Origin: CAIKLP01 sp965279595
Lineage (GTDB): Bacteria > Bacteroidota > Bacteroidia > Sphingobacteriales > Sphingobacteriaceae
Reading direction: 5' to 3'
DNA: 64,000 nt
NCBI GenBank assembly: GCA_965279595.1
Contig: OZ257246.1
Location: forward strand, 2,294,001 to 2,358,000
Both the position numbers and the translations under genes were made by a program. The notes under the pieces were generated by a model, which was not told the origin of the DNA, made no database searches, and saw only the letters and a list, made by a program, of their open reading frames with translations. This document shows positions 63,591 to 64,000 of this stretch, one piece after another. Every line of letters begins with the position of its first letter. The first letter of the stretch is position 1.

Positions 63591-64000
63591 ATGGAAAGTA
63601 CTTTTAACAAATCTCAGCTAATTACGGTTAGTGGAATGGTTGCTTTAGCAGCATTAACTCGTTTTTTACCCCATCCTCCAAACTTTACTGCTATAGGGGC
63701 AATGGCATTATTTGGCGCTTCTACTTTATCTGATAAGCGTTTAGCTGTATTGGTTCCAATTTTAGCAATGACTTTGAGTGACTTATTTATTCCTTTTGGC
63801 TTCAATCCATCTGTTTATTTCGCATTTATTGCCATAGTTGGTTTAGGCTTTATTATTCGTAATAGAGTTAGCTTTTTCACTGTCATTTCTACTTCATTAA
63901 TTGCTTCTACCCTATTTTTCGTTGTAACAAATCTTTCGGTTTGGTATTCTTCTGGAATGTATGAAATTAATGCAGTTGGTTTAACCACTTGTTTTAATGC
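63591..64000 (+). CDS. DUF6580-type membrane protein (5' part)
   Basis: The frame starts at ATG 63591 and runs off the right edge after 136 residues. It opens with a short polar N terminus, then TRFLPHPPNFTAIGAMALFG, a signature of DUF6580 proteins in Bacteroidota, followed by alternating hydrophobic segments (LVPILAMTLSDLFIPFG, YFAFIAIVGLGFIIRN, ISTSLIASTLFFVVTNLSVW). The shape resembles small integral substrate-binding subunits of vitamin transporters, but this is only a resemblance. No ORF on the other strand here is credible. Confidence 0.8.
   Translation, partial: MESTFNKSQLITVSGMVALAALTRFLPHPPNFTAIGAMALFGASTLSDKRLAVLVPILAMTLSDLFIPFGFNPSVYFAFIAIVGLGFIIRNRVSFFTVISTSLIASTLFFVVTNLSVWYSSGMYEINAVGLTTCFN

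Overview
The window is an AT-rich chromosomal segment from a member of the Bacteroidota. Supporting signs are promoter boxes of the TAnnTTTG type, two M43 metalloproteases with C-terminal tails typical of type IX secretion cargo, an S46 dipeptidyl-peptidase, a bacillithiol deacetylase, a yeast-like PurC, an LptD/MCE envelope set and several families largely confined to this phylum (DUF3703, DUF4197, DUF4294, DUF4783, DUF6580). The genus cannot be named from the sequence. Almost all of it is core genome. The one clearly accessory part is the first 10.5 kb.

Region by region: 1-222 is the start of an exported protein running off the left edge. 523-1240 is an array of 119-bp repeats. 1282-10482 looks like a genomic island at the 3' end of tRNA-Ser(UGA). 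It carries a heavy-metal resistance operon: a His-rich exported protein, a CzcA pump fused to its own outer-membrane TolC-type domain, a CzcB adaptor, a DUF3703 protein and a P1B-type ATPase. Two copies of the tRNA 3' end lie distal to the intact tRNA, and all three copies are followed on the minus strand by a terminator hairpin. A 23-bp imperfect palindrome is present at both ends of the metal operon. No integrase is visible in the window.

10.7-25.4 kb holds a DinB-like protein, an acyl-CoA thioesterase, a patatin-type autotransporter, an ABM monooxygenase plus SAM hydrolase pair, PhoH, PurC, a STAS protein with RNase Z, an MCE lipid-transport protein with a cell-wall amidase, an LptD-like protein, a DUF4197 lipoprotein and CinA. 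25.4-37.9 kb holds a 2-oxoacid dehydrogenase E2 coupled to a carbonic anhydrase, two secreted metalloproteases, a TRIC channel, a YyaL-type thioredoxin-domain protein, GpmI, NadC and PlsY. 38-45.9 kb holds a minus-strand run SpoT-Fur-PurA-PabB linking stringent response, metal homeostasis, purine and folate synthesis, followed by BshB1, an alpha/beta hydrolase and a free-methionine sulfoxide reductase. 45.9-64 kb holds a DPP11-type peptidase, small redox and Cys-cluster proteins, a Gre-like factor, a Tet-type MFS transporter, an RNA helicase, GyrA with a TPR protein, HemF with an MFS transporter, an Fe-alcohol dehydrogenase, a DUF4442 protein, an AlbA_2 protein overlapping a MATE exporter, and the start of a DUF6580 membrane protein.

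No wholly new defence or metabolic system was found. The strongest second-look items are the nested tRNA-Ser attachment remnants with displaced terminators, the paired palindromes flanking the metal island, the 119-bp repeat array, the pump/outer-membrane fusion with an internal signal-peptide-like segment, and the small Gre-like protein.
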